A stretch of DNA of 64,000 nucleotides from Parashewanella spongiae. Lineage in GTDB: Bacteria; Pseudomonadota; Gammaproteobacteria; Enterobacterales; Shewanellaceae. Positions 1-10,191 of this stretch are shown here, piece by piece; position 1 is the stretch's first letter; the number at the start of each line of letters is the position of its first letter. Location: positions 5,022,001 through 5,086,000 of the forward strand of contig NZ_CP037952.1 in NCBI RefSeq assembly GCF_004358345.1. The letters are read 5' to 3'. Position numbers and translations under genes: made by a program. The notes beneath the pieces were generated by a model that was given only the letters and a program-made list of their open reading frames with translations, was not told where the DNA came from and searched no databases.

Positions 1-1453
1 TGTCGCTAACCGAAAAGCCTTGCGCCAATATACGCAAGACTTGTTAACACAAGCAGGTTATAAAAATGCCAAAAACGCGCCTGAAAGCGTTTTATCTATT
101 GAGCATTTTATCGCTGAAAATCAGTGGGATCGTGTTCAAACTCGTGACGCAAACAAACGTTACAACAAACTGCAACGCGCTGAAGTCACCACACTTTTAG
201 GTAATGTTAACTTCGAACAGTTTGCTCAAGCTTCTGGTCTTGGCTCAAACGTCACTGAAGTCATTGTAGGCCAACCTTCCTATCTTGAAGCCTTGGGTAA
301 ACAATTCAACCAGTTTTCTGTTGATGCATGGAAAGATTACTTAGCCTTCCATTTAGTTGATGGCTACGCTAATTTACTCAGCAAAAACTTTGAAGATTTA
401 GCCTTCAACTTTCATTCTAAAACCTTACAAGGTATCGAAGAGCAGAAACCACGCTGGAAACAAGCCGTCGATGCAGCTAACGGTGTCATTGGTGAACTTG
501 TCGGCCAAGAGTACGTTAAAGAAAACTTTAAGCCTGAAGCCAAAGCTCGTATGGAAAAACTTATCCATAACTTGATCAAAGGGTTCGAAGTCAGCATCAA
601 CGAACTTGAGTGGATGACGCCTGAGACTAAGGTCGCTGCACAAGAGAAACTTTCTAAGTTTACTTACAAGATTGGCTATCCTGATAAGTGGAAGGACTAC
701 ACGAACCTAAGCATCAATGCTGACGAACTTGTTGGCAACTACTTACGTTATTCTCAGTTTGAATACAGCGAAATGCTAAATAAACTCGGGAAACCAATTG
801 ATCGCACTGAATGGCACATGACCCCGCAAACCGTGAATGCCTATTACAATCCAGTGATGAATGAAATTGTATTCCCAGCGGCTATTCTACAGCCTCCTTT
901 CTTTAATATGGAAGCAGACGACGCGGTTAACTACGGCGGTATTGGTGCGGTAATTGGTCATGAACTCAGCCATGGGTTTGATGATCAAGGTTCAAAATAC
1001 GATGGTGACGGGAATCTGCGCAACTGGTGGTCAGAAAAAGATCAACAAGAATTTAAAAAGCGCAGCCAACAACTGTCTGCACAATACTCTAAGTACGAAG
1101 CTCTACCGGGGAAATTTGTCGATGGTGACTTTACCTTGGGTGAAAACATTGGTGACTTAGGCGGATTAACCGTCGCTTATCGTTCATACCAAATGAGCCT
1201 AAACGGTGAAAAATCACCAGTCATAGACGGCTTTACCGGCGAACAACGTCTATTTATCGGTTGGTCACAAGTATGGCGTCGTAACTATCGTGACACTGAA
1301 TTGGCTCGTCGTTTAAAGACTGACTCACATTCACCAAGCCACTTCCGCGCAATGGGTACACCACGTAATATCCCTGCATTCTATGAAGCCTTTGAGTTAA
1401 AAGAAGGCGACAAAATGTACTTACCTGAAGACCAGCGTGTCAAAATCTGGTAA
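1..1453 (+). CDS. pepO: M13 (neprilysin/PepO-like) zinc endopeptidase, 5' end outside window
   Basis: The reading frame is open to the left edge, so the start lies upstream; about 484 codons are visible. The zinc motif HELSH is encoded at 959-973 in the context GAVIGHELSHGFDDQG, and the third-ligand motif ENIGDLGG follows at about 1142. NAYYNPVMNEIVFPAAILQPPFF is the usual substrate-side segment, and the C-terminus ends in VKIW, close to the family's C-terminal W. M13 enzymes cleave small peptides and in proteobacteria are usually secreted or periplasmic; the signal region cannot be seen. A hairpin terminator follows directly. Family assignment is firm; the symbol is by family only. Confidence 0.9.
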   Translation, partial: VANRKALRQYTQDLLTQAGYKNAKNAPESVLSIEHFIAENQWDRVQTRDANKRYNKLQRAEVTTLLGNVNFEQFAQASGLGSNVTEVIVGQPSYLEALGKQFNQFSVDAWKDYLAFHLVDGYANLLSKNFEDLAFNFHSKTLQGIEEQKPRWKQAVDAANGVIGELVGQEYVKENFKPEAKARMEKLIHNLIKGFEVSINELEWMTPETKVAAQEKLSKFTYKIGYPDKWKDYTNLSINADELVGNYLRYSQFEYSEMLNKLGKPIDRTEWHMTPQTVNAYYNPVMNEIVFPAAILQPPFFNMEADDAVNYGGIGAVIGHELSHGFDDQGSKYDGDGNLRNWWSEKDQQEFKKRSQQLSAQYSKYEALPGKFVDGDFTLGENIGDLGGLTVAYRSYQMSLNGEKSPVIDGFTGEQRLFIGWSQVWRRNYRDTELARRLKTDSHSPSHFRAMGTPRNIPAFYEAFELKEGDKMYLPEDQRVKIW

Positions 1454-1510
1454 ACGTAAAGCTTGATTAAGACAGGCGTGCTGTCTAAAAAATTAGACTG
1501 GAACACGCCT

Positions 1511-1547
1511 AAAAAATACCGTAATCCATGTGGTTGCGGTATTTTTT
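1511..1547. terminator. Bidirectional hairpin terminator between pepO and the cheR-like gene
   Basis: An 11-bp stem (AAAAAATACCG / CGGTATTTTTT) with a 15-nt loop has a T-run on both strands. It lies 58 bp after the peptidase stop and 26 bp before the end of the convergent methyltransferase gene, so it can serve both. Confidence 0.75.
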
Positions 1548-1573
1548 AAGCTTTTATACCCGTACATTTTTTT

Positions 1574-2428
1574 CTAGAGGAGTTTCTTTCGATAAAGCCC
1601 TGCTTTGCGACTCACTAACACAAAGCTTTTCTCTGACTCATATAAATTAATATCTTCTTTTATTCCCGTAACTAAATACCCCCGGGAAATCAACGTATTC
1701 CTGATTACTTCCAATGCACTCAGCTTGGTTGTTTTTTCAAAATAAATAAAAACGTTTCGACATAATACTAACTGCGCTGAAATGAATTCAGGCTGCTGTA
1801 TTAAGTCATGCTGTTCAAAAGTGATGTGTGACAGCAGCTCTTCACGCAATTTAACGCCATGTGACGAATAATCAAAATAATCGTCAAGACTATTTTGTCC
1901 ATTAGATTGCTTATAGTTATCACGGTCTTCTTCTGTGGGTGGTAATTGCAATACGCCAGAAGTGGCTTGTTCTAGTGCGTTTGGACTAATATCTGTTGCA
2001 TAAATCTGGGTATGCTTTAATAACCCTGCTTCCGATAAAAGGATGGCTAATGAGAAAGCTTCTTCACCATTTGCGCAACCGGCCACCCAAATTATTGGCC
2101 TCGGAAACGATTCTAAATATGAAAAAACTTCACTTGTAATGCGCTGAAAAACAACTGGATCACGAAATAACTGAGAGCAACTTACGGTTAAGTTATCAAT
2201 CACATAATCACGGAAATGCTTGTCATCTATCACTCTAGGGATCAATGACGCAAGGGATTTCGTTTTCTGTAATGCCATTAATCGGCGCACTAAGCGCTTT
2301 AAAGAAGGCTCTGAATACTGACTAAAATCATGACCTGTAAAGCGCCGAATCGCTTCAATAAAAATATCAAATTCTATTTGTTGTTTGGCGTCCCATAAGT
2401 GTGCACTTGGTTCCGTTACGGTAGACAA
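1574..2428 (-). CDS. CheR-type chemotaxis/MCP-like methyltransferase
   Basis: A 284-residue protein with the CheR N-terminal all-alpha region (RRFTGHDFSQYSEPSLKRLVRRL) followed by a SAM-dependent methyltransferase domain. The SAM-binding signature appears as GCANGEEAFSLAI (usual form GCSTGEEPYSLA) and the later motif as CRNVFIYF. It has no TPR extension. The start used is TTG, overlapping the 3' end of the upstream hybrid kinase gene by 13 bp, so the two are probably translationally coupled. Orphan CheR proteins next to GAF/HAMP hybrid kinases generally belong to signalling clusters outside the flagellar operon; the substrate here is unknown. No cheB is visible beside it. Confidence 0.85.
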   Translation of the reverse strand: MSTVTEPSAHLWDAKQQIEFDIFIEAIRRFTGHDFSQYSEPSLKRLVRRLMALQKTKSLASLIPRVIDDKHFRDYVIDNLTVSCSQLFRDPVVFQRITSEVFSYLESFPRPIIWVAGCANGEEAFSLAILLSEAGLLKHTQIYATDISPNALEQATSGVLQLPPTEEDRDNYKQSNGQNSLDDYFDYSSHGVKLREELLSHITFEQHDLIQQPEFISAQLVLCRNVFIYFEKTTKLSALEVIRNTLISRGYLVTGIKEDINLYESEKSFVLVSRKAGLYRKKLL

Positions 2429-5400
2429 CGTTTCATTCGCTCCAACAATAGTGGGACATCAATTGGCTTAGGCAAATAATCATTGGCTCCTGCGGCTAAA
2501 CATCTTTGTTTATCACTCTCAAAGTTGTTCGCTGTTAAAGTGATAATTGGCAGTGTTTTAAATTTCGCCTGCTTGCGAATATTAGATAACGTATGATATC
2601 CGTCATTCTCTGGCATCATGATATCCAAGCAAACAATATCAATTTTAGGAGACTCCTGTAAAAGCACTAATGCTTGTTTGCTGTTTAAAGCAATTTCAAC
2701 GGACATATCGTGATTACGCAATACCTTGGCAAGTGAAAATGTATTACGCATATCATCATCAACAAGCAAAACTGTTCGTCCTTTTAGAGCACTATAATCG
2801 GCGTTTTCTGTAGACGTTGATTCACTCGCTACATCATTTTTAACAGAATAAGAAGGCTTAAATAACTGATTTGTTGCTTTTTCATTCATCAATGAGGTTA
2901 ATTCTTCATTCAACCGTTCTTCAAATCGTGCAGACTGCATAATAATTTTATTCGTATATTTATTGATATCGAAAACTTGGCTGTCCGTAAATTCACTTGA
3001 GCTGCAAATAATAATGGGTGGCAATGCACGGCTTACACTGTTTGATAGTTCCGGTAAAATATCTAAAGCTGTCTCATCATCAATAACAAAATTCATCACC
3101 AAAGCATCATATCGTCTATTGTTCAACGCACTTGTTGTTTCCATACGATCTTTCGCTGAATCAACATTAACATTCTTTAATATCAAAGATGCTGTTATTT
3201 CAGCTGTCCATGGCTCGCCAACGACTAAAACTAAGAAACTATCTAGCTGGCTCTGAATGTTCGACGTGTCTGAAATAATATCAGATTTTAACTCTTCAAC
3301 GTTTAACACAATATTTGTTTCAAGATCTGACGTCACCAACGGTAAAACTAATCTAAATGTACTGCCTTTTCCTTGTATCGTTTCAAGCTCAACTTCGCCA
3401 TTTAGTAGTGACGCTAATTTTGTACTGATTGAAAGACCAAGGCCTGTGCCACCATATTTACGAGTCATCGAACTGTCAGCTTGCTGAAAAGCATTAAATA
3501 TTTTCTCATGCTTATCTTTATGAATCCCAATCCCTGTATCTTTAACATTAAAATGAATTTGCTGTTGATCTAATTCATTGGTTGAACTCAATACTTCAAC
3601 GGTTACATTCCCTTTGTTGGTAAATTTCAACCCGTTACCAATCAAATTCGTTAATATCTGTTCAACTTTAAGCCTGTCGCTGATGAAATAAGCTGGGGCA
3701 TTCGAATTTATTATAAATTTAAATTCAATGCCTTTCTCTTTAGCAATGACGGAAAAGCGATCTTCGAGACATTGTTTGAATTCAGCCAACATTACTTTTT
3801 CTTGAGTAATATCCATATGACCGGACTCAATTTTTGACAAGTCCAAAATATCATTAATTAACGCTAATAAATGCTTACCACTTTGCTCGATGGTATTGGC
3901 GGAATAGACTTCTTCTTCGTCTAAATGCCCACTACTGTTTTCTTTCAACGAACCCGCTAAAATGAGCAAACTGTTTAAAGGTGTTCGCAATTCATGTGAC
4001 ATATTCGCCAAAAATTCTGATTTATAGCGGTTTGCGTTTTCCAGTTGCTCAGCTTTCTTTTCAATCTCTATTTTAGAGTTTTGTAATGATTGCTTTTGAT
4101 CCTCTAATTCTTCCGTTTTTTTCACGAGCAAATCATTTGAGATTCGAAGCTCTTCTTGTTGCGTCTGAAGTTCTTCAGATAGAGTTTGAGAAGAATCTAA
4201 CGCATTCTTCAAACTCTGATTAGCCAATATGTTTTCAAATGTAATACCGAGACTTTCTCTTATTCGCTCAAAAAACTCTTTTTTCACATCAGTAACATCG
4301 GTAAAAAAACCGAGTTCCAACACCCCTTTTAACTCATTTCTGTAGAAGAATGGAATGACGACAACATGTGTCACTGGGCTTTCACCGATTGAAGATTGAA
4401 CTACCATGTAATCTTCAGGAATATCATTATAAATAATAATTTCACCATCTACCGCTGCCTGCCCAATTACTCCTTCACCTAGCTGATAATTTTTTTTATT
4501 CGCCATAGAGTCATAGTAAGAAAAGGTCGAAATATTTTGTAACTCTCCTTTTCCATCATCATGAACATTCTTTTTCCAAATATAAAGAGAGCCAATTTTT
4601 GCGCCCGAGTAATTCGCTAAAATAGAAAGAACACTTCGACCAAGTACATTAGGGTTCTGTTCTTTTCTTAAAACATCATCAGTTAGCGCTTGCCCTTGCT
4701 GAAGCCACGACTGAGCTTCAAGTTTAGCTCGATTTTTTTTCAAACTCTTATTCATTATGCTCAGAGATTTATACAGCCCATTGGCTTTGTCTTTGAATGA
4801 GTAGTGAAAATTTCCTTTGGTAATTTGATAAGCAATATCTTGTAATACTTGTGGCTCTTCTCCTAGAGGTTTAAGTATATAACGCACTAGAGCCCATGAG
4901 GTGGTTAAGGTAAATAACACAAGAAATAGAGACATAAAAATTAATACATTGAATAAAAATTTACCATCTTTTGAAAAGGTATCGACGGCTGACCTTGTTC
5001 TCACATTGAGCAGATTAAAAAACTCATCAACAGGTTTCATAATTCGATATTTTTCAAGATGATACTTATTATCGTGCATCATCATGGTCGCTAAGTCGTA
5101 ATTAGTGCTATTTTTATCAAGAGAGGAATAAGGGCGGTTTTCTACCATATTCATTGCTATTGTTTCAATTTTCACCAATTCATTAGAATTATTTTCTGCA
5201 GTTTCCAATGCGGTAAACTCTTGTTGTGAAATTCCTTGTTCTTCCATTAACTTATGTAGAGATTTTGTCTCCCCATCTTGCCTTGGAGCAAAACCATTTG
5301 CCAATAAATCCCAGTAAATCCTCTCGTAGTGTTTTGGTCGTGGCTTATCACCATTGCGAATCGCAAGCACCTCAAAATAAAACTCTTTATATTTTTTATC

Positions 5401-5610
5401 ACCTGTAACCACATAGGTGCGAGCAAAACGAGTAAGATCATCTGAGCTTTGACGAAGTTGATCGGCAAGTAGATATGATTCATAACGACTTTCGTAACTA
5501 TCCAGTAATTTGTTTTTGTTTGCATCGATTAAATAAATCAATCCCAATAATGCAATACAAAAAAGCATCATAAATAAGATAATAAAAGCAACTACTCGTT
5601 TGATGGTCAT
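2416..5610 (-). CDS. Membrane hybrid sensor histidine kinase (TM-sensor-TM-GAF-HisKA-HATPase-REC-REC)
   Basis: A 1064-residue protein. TM helices are at about 7-28 and 218-243 with a periplasmic sensor loop between, then a HAMP-like linker, a GAF domain (about 300-455) and a long coiled coil. The HisKA box MSHELRTPLN has the phospho-acceptor at about His539. The HATPase shows NLIGNGLKFT, DTGIGI and GGTGLGLSIS. The first receiver-like segment is degenerate: the acceptor position reads LVMNFVIDD with no aligned Asp. The final receiver is intact (VLLVDDDMRNT, acceptor about Asp996 in CLDIMMPENDG, then K in LPKPID). It probably signals to the adjacent CheR-like protein and the now broken REC-GGDEF-EAL gene. 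The signal is unknown. Confidence 0.9.
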   Translation of the reverse strand: MTIKRVVAFIILFMMLFCIALLGLIYLIDANKNKLLDSYESRYESYLLADQLRQSSDDLTRFARTYVVTGDKKYKEFYFEVLAIRNGDKPRPKHYERIYWDLLANGFAPRQDGETKSLHKLMEEQGISQQEFTALETAENNSNELVKIETIAMNMVENRPYSSLDKNSTNYDLATMMMHDNKYHLEKYRIMKPVDEFFNLLNVRTRSAVDTFSKDGKFLFNVLIFMSLFLVLFTLTTSWALVRYILKPLGEEPQVLQDIAYQITKGNFHYSFKDKANGLYKSLSIMNKSLKKNRAKLEAQSWLQQGQALTDDVLRKEQNPNVLGRSVLSILANYSGAKIGSLYIWKKNVHDDGKGELQNISTFSYYDSMANKKNYQLGEGVIGQAAVDGEIIIYNDIPEDYMVVQSSIGESPVTHVVVIPFFYRNELKGVLELGFFTDVTDVKKEFFERIRESLGITFENILANQSLKNALDSSQTLSEELQTQQEELRISNDLLVKKTEELEDQKQSLQNSKIEIEKKAEQLENANRYKSEFLANMSHELRTPLNSLLILAGSLKENSSGHLDEEEVYSANTIEQSGKHLLALINDILDLSKIESGHMDITQEKVMLAEFKQCLEDRFSVIAKEKGIEFKFIINSNAPAYFISDRLKVEQILTNLIGNGLKFTNKGNVTVEVLSSTNELDQQQIHFNVKDTGIGIHKDKHEKIFNAFQQADSSMTRKYGGTGLGLSISTKLASLLNGEVELETIQGKGSTFRLVLPLVTSDLETNIVLNVEELKSDIISDTSNIQSQLDSFLVLVVGEPWTAEITASLILKNVNVDSAKDRMETTSALNNRRYDALVMNFVIDDETALDILPELSNSVSRALPPIIICSSSEFTDSQVFDINKYTNKIIMQSARFEERLNEELTSLMNEKATNQLFKPSYSVKNDVASESTSTENADYSALKGRTVLLVDDDMRNTFSLAKVLRNHDMSVEIALNSKQALVLLQESPKIDIVCLDIMMPENDGYHTLSNIRKQAKFKTLPIITLTANNFESDKQRCLAAGANDYLPKPIDVPLLLERMKRCLP

Positions 5611-5658
5611 GAACTTCCCTTACTCTTGGCTGCCACTTTTACCAATATCATTTTTTTA

Positions 5659-5892
5659 ACCTAAATATATCAGTTGAACGCACAATTTAACTTTAATCTA
5701 TTGAAGTTAAATACAAGATTAAACAACCCGAATTCACCCATCAGGTGAGTGCTGAACATTCATATACTTGCCAAAATCACCGCTAGCTGCGTTATAAATT
5801 TTGCAAGTAGAACCACTACTTGCTGCTATTCATGCCTTGCTATCAATAATTTTTTCTGCGTATATGAATGCTCCCAACCGATTTATTTAGGT
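5659..5892. repeat. RPT-B copy 1 (MITE-like, 234 bp)
   Basis: The ends are imperfect inverted repeats (left ACCTAAATATATCAGTTG, right end reversed ACCTAAATAAATCGGTTG) flanked by a TTA direct repeat (5656-5658 and 5893-5895). The same sequence recurs at 31952-32534, 58517-58672 and, diverged, at about 38513-39047. It encodes no protein. Its right end overlaps the last codons of the EAL reading frame, so it inserted at or just before the original 3' end of that gene. The TNA-type duplication resembles that of some IS5-family subgroups, but no parent element is visible. Confidence 0.85.
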
Positions 5893-7311
5893 TTAAATAA
5901 GCATTAAATTGTTCACTGTCGATTGCTTTTGAGAAGTAATAACCTTGGGCTAAATCACACCCTTCAGCTTTTAAAAATTCCCATTGTTCTTGAGTTTCGA
6001 CCCCTTCAGCAATCACTTCGATGCCTAGTGCATGGGACATCATAATGATAGCTCTCACGAGTGTGTTACATTCATTATCATGTGGTGTATCAGTGATAAA
6101 CGATTTGTCAATTTTCAATTTATTTACAGGGCATCGTTTCAAATAGCTTAATGATGAATATCCTGTACCGAAGTCATCGATAGAGATATCAACCCCTAAA
6201 TCTCTTATCTCATGGAGCATTTTTTTTACTCTTTCAGTCTCTTCTAATAACAATCGTTCAGTTATTTCAATACACAAATTGTTATTTGACAGCTCCCCAG
6301 CTCTAAACAATCGTTTTATCTCAAGAAAAAGCTGCTCATTATTGAATTGAAGTGAGGATGCGTTGATCGATACTTCCAAATCAGAGTGCTGTTTTGCAAA
6401 TGACATTGCAGAAGATAGCACCCACAACCCAAGTTCATTAATAAAACCATTACCTTCTGCAACTTGAATAAATTCTTCAGGACTTACGGTTCCTAATTCA
6501 GGACTATGCCAGCGTAATAACGCTTCTGCAGCGACAGTAGTCCCCGTCTGTACATCAACAATCGGTTGGTAATGGAGCGTTAATTCATTTTGAGTGTGTG
6601 CTTGTTTTAGCTTTTTTTCTAAAAGAATTTTTCTGAGTAACTTTTTATTCATTTCGGTGGAGTAAAATCGAAAAGTATTTTTACCGACCTTTTTAGCCAA
6701 GTACATCGCACTATCAGCACAGCTGATCAATGCGCTCGTCGTATTACCATGATCTGGATATATGGATACTCCGATACTCCGATACTCACACCAGCATTCA
6801 TCACTCCATCTTTCCAGCTGATATCTTTCGATACTGATGTTATTAAACTTTGCAATTTGTTTGATAAGGCAATTGAATCTTCAATATCAGCCAAAACGAT
6901 GACAAATTCATCGCCACCATAACGCGCTGCAATGTCAAAGCTTCTTATTTCTATTTTAAAGCGAGCCGAAACTTGTTTAAGAAATGAGTCACCTGCATCA
7001 TGACCGAGTTCATCATTTATTTTCTTAAAACCGTCCAAATCAAGAAATAACACCGCAAAGCGATTATGACTTCGCATGGAACGATTAATTAGTTTATCGA
7101 GCTCTAAATGAAGTTGGCGTCTGTTGATTAAATGGGTAAGTGCGTCGTGTTGTGCTAAATACTCGATTTCTTTTTTCAACAGAAATTCGGCGTTTAATTT
7201 CTTGCTCCATATCGAAATTAATTCGCCACATGTTTAAAAAGATGTCGACTTTATGAAGCAGAACATTTGGATGGACTGGTTTTACGATATAATCGATAGC
7301 TCCACTACTAT

Positions 7312-8791
7312 CAATGGCACTAACTTAAGAATTACTTATGATATACCTTAAGCCTACGTGCTTGCTTTCTTGAATGTTGTAACCTTGGTGTCGGTTTCGG
7401 TCGCCTTTTCTTTGCTCTCGGTTCTTTTCTCCCCGGGCGATTGCCAACGATATGCTCGCCGATAATATCTGCTATCACATCCAATAAAGTGTCAATGATC
7501 CCTTCGGTGGCTTGCAAAAGTAATATCTGAAAATCTTGTAATGCGTCATGTGCGGCTTTAAAACTTGCCTCTCTAGGCGATATTCCTTTTTTTTTCTGCC
7601 GCTCGGCACATAAGTGCCCTTATCATGTTGTAAACTAACAAATGAACATCAATTTCCTTACGCACCATATCTGGACTACCACACCTTAAAATATCCATTT
7701 TCATCATGGTCTTGATTGACCTAAAATCCAACTCGATATGCCATCGTGAAACGTATAAATCAATAATATCTTGCTTCGGATAGACTTCTTTATCCGTGAG
7801 CGTGGTAACAATGATACGTTTCTTTGTTCCTACCATTCTGACGATAAGCTCTTCTGGCACTTGAGCGTAATCCTCTGGGGTCATCCATTCTGGACAGGAT
7901 GGACGAATTAGCTTAAATAAACCATCTCGCTTACCCAGCTTTTCTTCACAGGTTCTGAAATCGACATTTCTGGCTCCGTTTTTTTCGAAAACAGCATCAA
8001 CGCCTAACCCCATTAGTCCTACAAGAACAAAGTAGTTTTCGAAATTAGCATCTCCCAGCACAATGTCACCTTGTTTCAAGTCTGACTGCATACTTCTTAA
8101 TAGTGCCTGCTCGCCAGTACCTTTCCCTTTACAAGGTGAAACAGCCGAGTCAATGACTGCACCGCTACCCAAAGAAATTAACACTAAAATCCGCAGCTGA
8201 GGAAAGCCCAGCCCTTCTTTTTGTGATTTAGGTTGAGGGAATTGGGCTTGGTTCTCGTGCGTATCAGGCATAGATAGTGTTGAGCCGTCAGTTAATAGCA
8301 CTCTACGACCATGCCATAAGTATTTCCCTTGAATCGCTTCATCTAAGTTTTTTCCTGATTTCTTCAATAGCGATTTAATTGACTCTGGAGATAACCGTTT
8401 TCTTGCTTTGCAGTAGGGACCTGTAATTGTGCTGTTTTTCTCTCGACCTATAGCAATTTGATCTCTAGCGTCACTGATTAGTGTGCAACGACAAGACTTG
8501 TTTTCACTGGCAACTTGCTTCATGAAAAGCGAAAGTGTGTGGCAGGCGGGATACTTGCGTACTCTTTGAGTATTATCTTTTTGAAAATCTTCTAAATCTT
8601 GCAGAGTGAGAATTGAAGAAAGTTCATTTTCTTCCGTTTGAGCAAAGCGACGTAACAATTCTGGGGCATCATTGAAGAATTGGCGAGTTGTAGTATTCAT
8701 GGCGTGACACTAGAAAAACCTTAATCTGTATGATTTACTCTCTATTGTTCAATTAGTAAACCTTCAGCTAAATCTTAAGTTAGTGCCATTG
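7312..8791 (-). mobile_element. IS4-family insertion sequence, 1480 bp
   Basis: Perfect 19-bp terminal inverted repeats, CAATGGCACTAACTTAAGA, start at 7312 and end at 8791. They are bounded by a 10-bp target duplication CCACTACTAT (7302-7311 and 8792-8801). Removing the element and one copy of the duplication restores the receiver-domain frame. The duplication length and the transposase type fit IS4-family elements. The clean duplication suggests fairly recent insertion. Confidence 0.95.
7332..8700 (-). pseudogene. IS4-family DDE transposase, frameshifted in a run of nine A
   Basis: The first frame (8700-7573) gives 375 residues with DGSTLSMPD, GDANFENYF and the YREK-type signature in LYVSRWHIELDFRSIKTMMK. 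It stops shortly after EKKRNIA. Dropping one A from the A9 run (T9 on the plus strand, 7587-7595) continues the protein as EKKGISPREASFKAAHDALQDF and on into LLLQATEGIID. It then ends in the basic tail RPGRKEPRAKKRRPKPTPR, typical of this family, with the stop at 7332. The element is therefore either inactivated by a one-base insertion or depends on slippage in the A-tract. A standard -1 ribosomal shift gives the wrong frame; a one-base deletion in the transcript would give the right one. Confidence 0.85.
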
Positions 8792-9120
8792 CCACTACTA
8801 TATCCTTCAAGACGAGTAGCTTCATCTTGGTTATTTGCAGTTAAAAATATAATAGGGATGTTGCTCGTTTCGTCCAATTGCTTAAGCAGTCTAGCAACTT
8901 CAAAGCCATCCATCTGCGGCATATTTACATCTAGTAAAACTAAAGCAATATTATCTTCTAAAGCAAGCGCTAATCCTTCATTACCTGAATTCGCCGTGAG
9001 AAGAACAGTATCGGTATTTTTTAATAATACTTTCATTGCAACTAGATTTTCTGAAGTATCATCAATGACCAAAATCTTAGGCCGAACAATCTGAGCATTA
9101 GCTTTTACGGGTGATCCCAT

Positions 9121-9433
9121 ACGTCTCTTTCTAAATTCATGCCATTGTTCAAATAAGGCGATTGCTACCAATATCCTCTTGATAAACTATATAATACAGT
9201 GAATATCGAGAATTATTATCAAAGATAATAGTTAAGATCATAGAACGGTTGATCTTCTGAGTTTAATTTATAGGGCTTCTATGTTAAACCTACATCTTGC
9301 AGCAAATTATAGACAAAAAAGTAACAACATACACAACCGTAAAGCATTATCCTTTTTTATGTCTCTAAAAGTAGTATCAACTGTGGTTAAAATATAAAGA
9401 GAAAGCTCATTGTAAATTCTGGTGCTATTTCAT
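9121..9433. other. Intergenic region upstream of the REC-GGDEF-EAL pseudogene
   Basis: No gene is seen. It should hold the promoter of the broken regulator; an AT-rich block on the minus strand (TATTATATAG, near 9186-9196) is a possible -10 region, but I find no well-spaced -35. A short inverted repeat AGATCA/TGATCT spans 9235-9255. Confidence 0.4.
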
Positions 9434-10087
9434 CTATAAAATGCTTAATAGCTCTACTAAGTCGCCCATTTGATGATGAGCGATTTGCCATTGACTTAAA
9501 TGTTGTTGCTCTTGCGCTGGAATGGACACTGTTTGCATGTTTGCTGCTCTAGCAGCAATTAATCCGTTGAAAGAATCTTCAATAGCAAGGCATTGCCTTG
9601 GGTTAATTTGTAAAGCTGTCGCACAATTTAAGTACACTTCAGGGTGGGGCTTGCCGTATTGTAGATGCTCTGCCGATTGTATCGATTGAAAGTAACCTCT
9701 GATTTGTAGCTTATCTAACACCGCATCAACCAAATTCATGGAAGAAGATGTGGCTAGGCCAATTTGATAACCATTAGCATGGCAATACTCGAGCGCTTCT
9801 AGAACACCTCGCATCGGTTTACCATCATGATTAATATAATCAATCACTTTAGAGACAATATCTATAGAGGTTTTTTGGTTGTTATACTCTCGCCAAGGGT
9901 GTCGTTGATACCAATATTCGACCACTTGATCGATTCTCAGCCCCGTCGTCAGCAAAGTATCATCATGAGTCAAAGGCACTCCAAGCTGAATCAAGATATC
10001 CAGCTCAGCCTGTTGCCATGCTGGCTCTGAATCAATTATGACTCCATCCATGTCAAAAATGACCGCTGATATCTGTGACGGTAACAT
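9434..10087 (-). CDS. hxpB: HAD-superfamily sugar-phosphate phosphatase, HxpB (YniC)-like
   Basis: A 217-residue HAD subfamily I hydrolase. Motif I is FDMDGVIIDSE near the N-terminus with the nucleophile and acid/base Asp pair. Motif II is in LATSSS, motif III Lys in YGKPHPEVY, motif IV in IEDSFNG. The cap region includes TGLRIDQVVEYWYQRHPW, closely resembling the cap of E. coli YniC/HxpB, which removes phosphate from 2-deoxyglucose-6-phosphate and hexitol phosphates. It stands alone on the minus strand, divergent from acnB. Family is firm; substrate is inferred. Confidence 0.85.
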   Translation of the reverse strand: MLPSQISAVIFDMDGVIIDSEPAWQQAELDILIQLGVPLTHDDTLLTTGLRIDQVVEYWYQRHPWREYNNQKTSIDIVSKVIDYINHDGKPMRGVLEALEYCHANGYQIGLATSSSMNLVDAVLDKLQIRGYFQSIQSAEHLQYGKPHPEVYLNCATALQINPRQCLAIEDSFNGLIAARAANMQTVSIPAQEQQHLSQWQIAHHQMGDLVELLSIL

Positions 10088-10191
10088 AAGTGCCCTCTTT
10101 AAAATTATCCATTATACCAATCAGCAATAAGTATTATAACCTCAGGGAAACGCATAAATGTTTTCGAACAAAAACCGTCGGCTTTATAATC

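Larger units (their letters stand above)
5843..9120 (-). pseudogene. Broken response regulator REC-GGDEF-EAL (cyclic-di-GMP enzyme)
   Basis: The coding parts read REC (9120-8792), then GGDEF (about 7230-6760, RYGGDEFVIVLAD), then EAL (6760-5843, AEALLRW, DDFGTGYSSLSYLKR, LKIDKSFI, AEGVE). The gene has three lesions. An IS4-type element splits REC between LEGYSSG and AIDYIVKP; joining the flanks at the 10-bp duplication restores this frame. A one-base frame change lies near 7228, between KVDIFLNMWR and ELISIWSKKLNAE. An 8-bp tandem duplication (GATACTCC twice, 6765-6780) breaks GVSIGVSIYPDHG. The last 15 or so codons come from repeat RPT-B. Start chosen at ATG 9120, after AAAGAGACGT. Catalytic residues of both output domains look intact, so the EAL fragment might still be made if a start is used, but I treat the locus as dead. 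Confidence 0.9.

Noticed and set aside
7332-7517. Separate small basic protein of 61 codons
   Set aside because: It is the C-terminal tail of the IS4 transposase, cut off by the A9 frameshift, not an own gene.
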